A DNA stretch of 64,000 nt, taken from contig BCHS01000018.1 in the NCBI GenBank assembly GCA_039545275.1, forward strand, positions 124,001-188,000, in the 5' to 3' direction. This DNA comes from Pseudomicrostroma phylloplanum. Taxonomy: Eukaryota > Basidiomycota > Exobasidiomycetes > Microstromatales. Shown here piece by piece: positions 63,962 to 64,000 of the stretch. The notes beneath the pieces were generated by a model. That model searched no databases, was not told the DNA's origin, and worked only from the letters and a program-made list of their open reading frames with translations. Made by a program: the position numbers and the translations under genes. How positions within the stretch are numbered: the first letter of the stretch is position 1; every line of letters begins with the position of its first letter.

Positions 63962-64000
63962 GTGAGTGGGCACTAGAGAGGACGCGGGGGACCACCTATT

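Noticed and set aside
1..64000. Mobile elements, CRISPR arrays, prophage, secondary-metabolite cluster
   Set aside because: No transposase, integrase, reverse transcriptase, spaced repeats or clustered biosynthetic enzymes were seen; the PhzF homologue stands alone.

Overview
The window is nuclear DNA from a filamentous or dimorphic fungus, most probably a basidiomycete. It is gene-dense and GC-rich. Most genes carry one to seven short introns (about 80-130 nt) that begin GTGAGT or GTRNGY and end YAG. The gene set (chitin synthase with a myosin head, DASH subunit Dam1, septin, LOV-domain RGS protein, sucrose-type carrier) is fungal. I lean to Ustilaginomycotina from protein style and the Mcs1-like chitin synthase, but that is an inference, not a proof. 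I saw no transposon, CRISPR array, prophage, rRNA or convincing tRNA.

Layout. 0-10.8 kb: RRN3 (Pol I initiation factor), clathrin light chain, the SNARE BET1, AP-2 alpha and a zinc-knuckle CNBP/GIS2 protein. 10.8-17 kb: a low-complexity intergenic stretch, a 14-3-3 protein and a sucrose-type MFS carrier. 17.5-28.4 kb: auxilin (UBA-TPR-J), the nucleotide-sugar transporter HUT1, a PhzF-family protein, the nucleolar ESF1 and a JMJD4-like JmjC oxygenase. 28.5-38.4 kb: U2 snRNP A', a Cdc3-type septin, an RGS-LOV photoreceptor with a small ORF just upstream, a low-molecular-weight tyrosine phosphatase in eight exons, and a PRELI/UPS mitochondrial lipid-transfer protein. 38.5-52.3 kb: aldo/keto reductase, TRM44, the CDC7 kinase, DAM1, MAM33, TFIIF alpha (TFG1) and a peroxisomal-type carrier. 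53-64 kb: a 2078-residue myosin-chitin synthase, mitochondrial citrate synthase, a doubtful small ORF, and the 5' part of an F-box gene that runs off the right edge.

How the genes relate. These are mostly unrelated housekeeping genes, as is usual in fungi. However, clathrin light chain, AP-2 alpha and auxilin (coat, adaptor and uncoating factor of one vesicle cycle) all lie within 17 kb, with a Golgi SNARE between them. RRN3 and ESF1 both serve ribosome production. CDC7, DAM1 and the septin serve the cell cycle. The most notable single gene is the RGS-LOV protein: it has a complete LOV domain with the photoactive cysteine, so it should tie blue light to G-protein control or membrane binding, and it ends in what looks like a second, degenerate LOV/PAS fold.

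Exon coordinates were placed by eye from splice consensus, reading frame and family conservation. Genes marked with exon lists are therefore models, each checked to give an unbroken frame.
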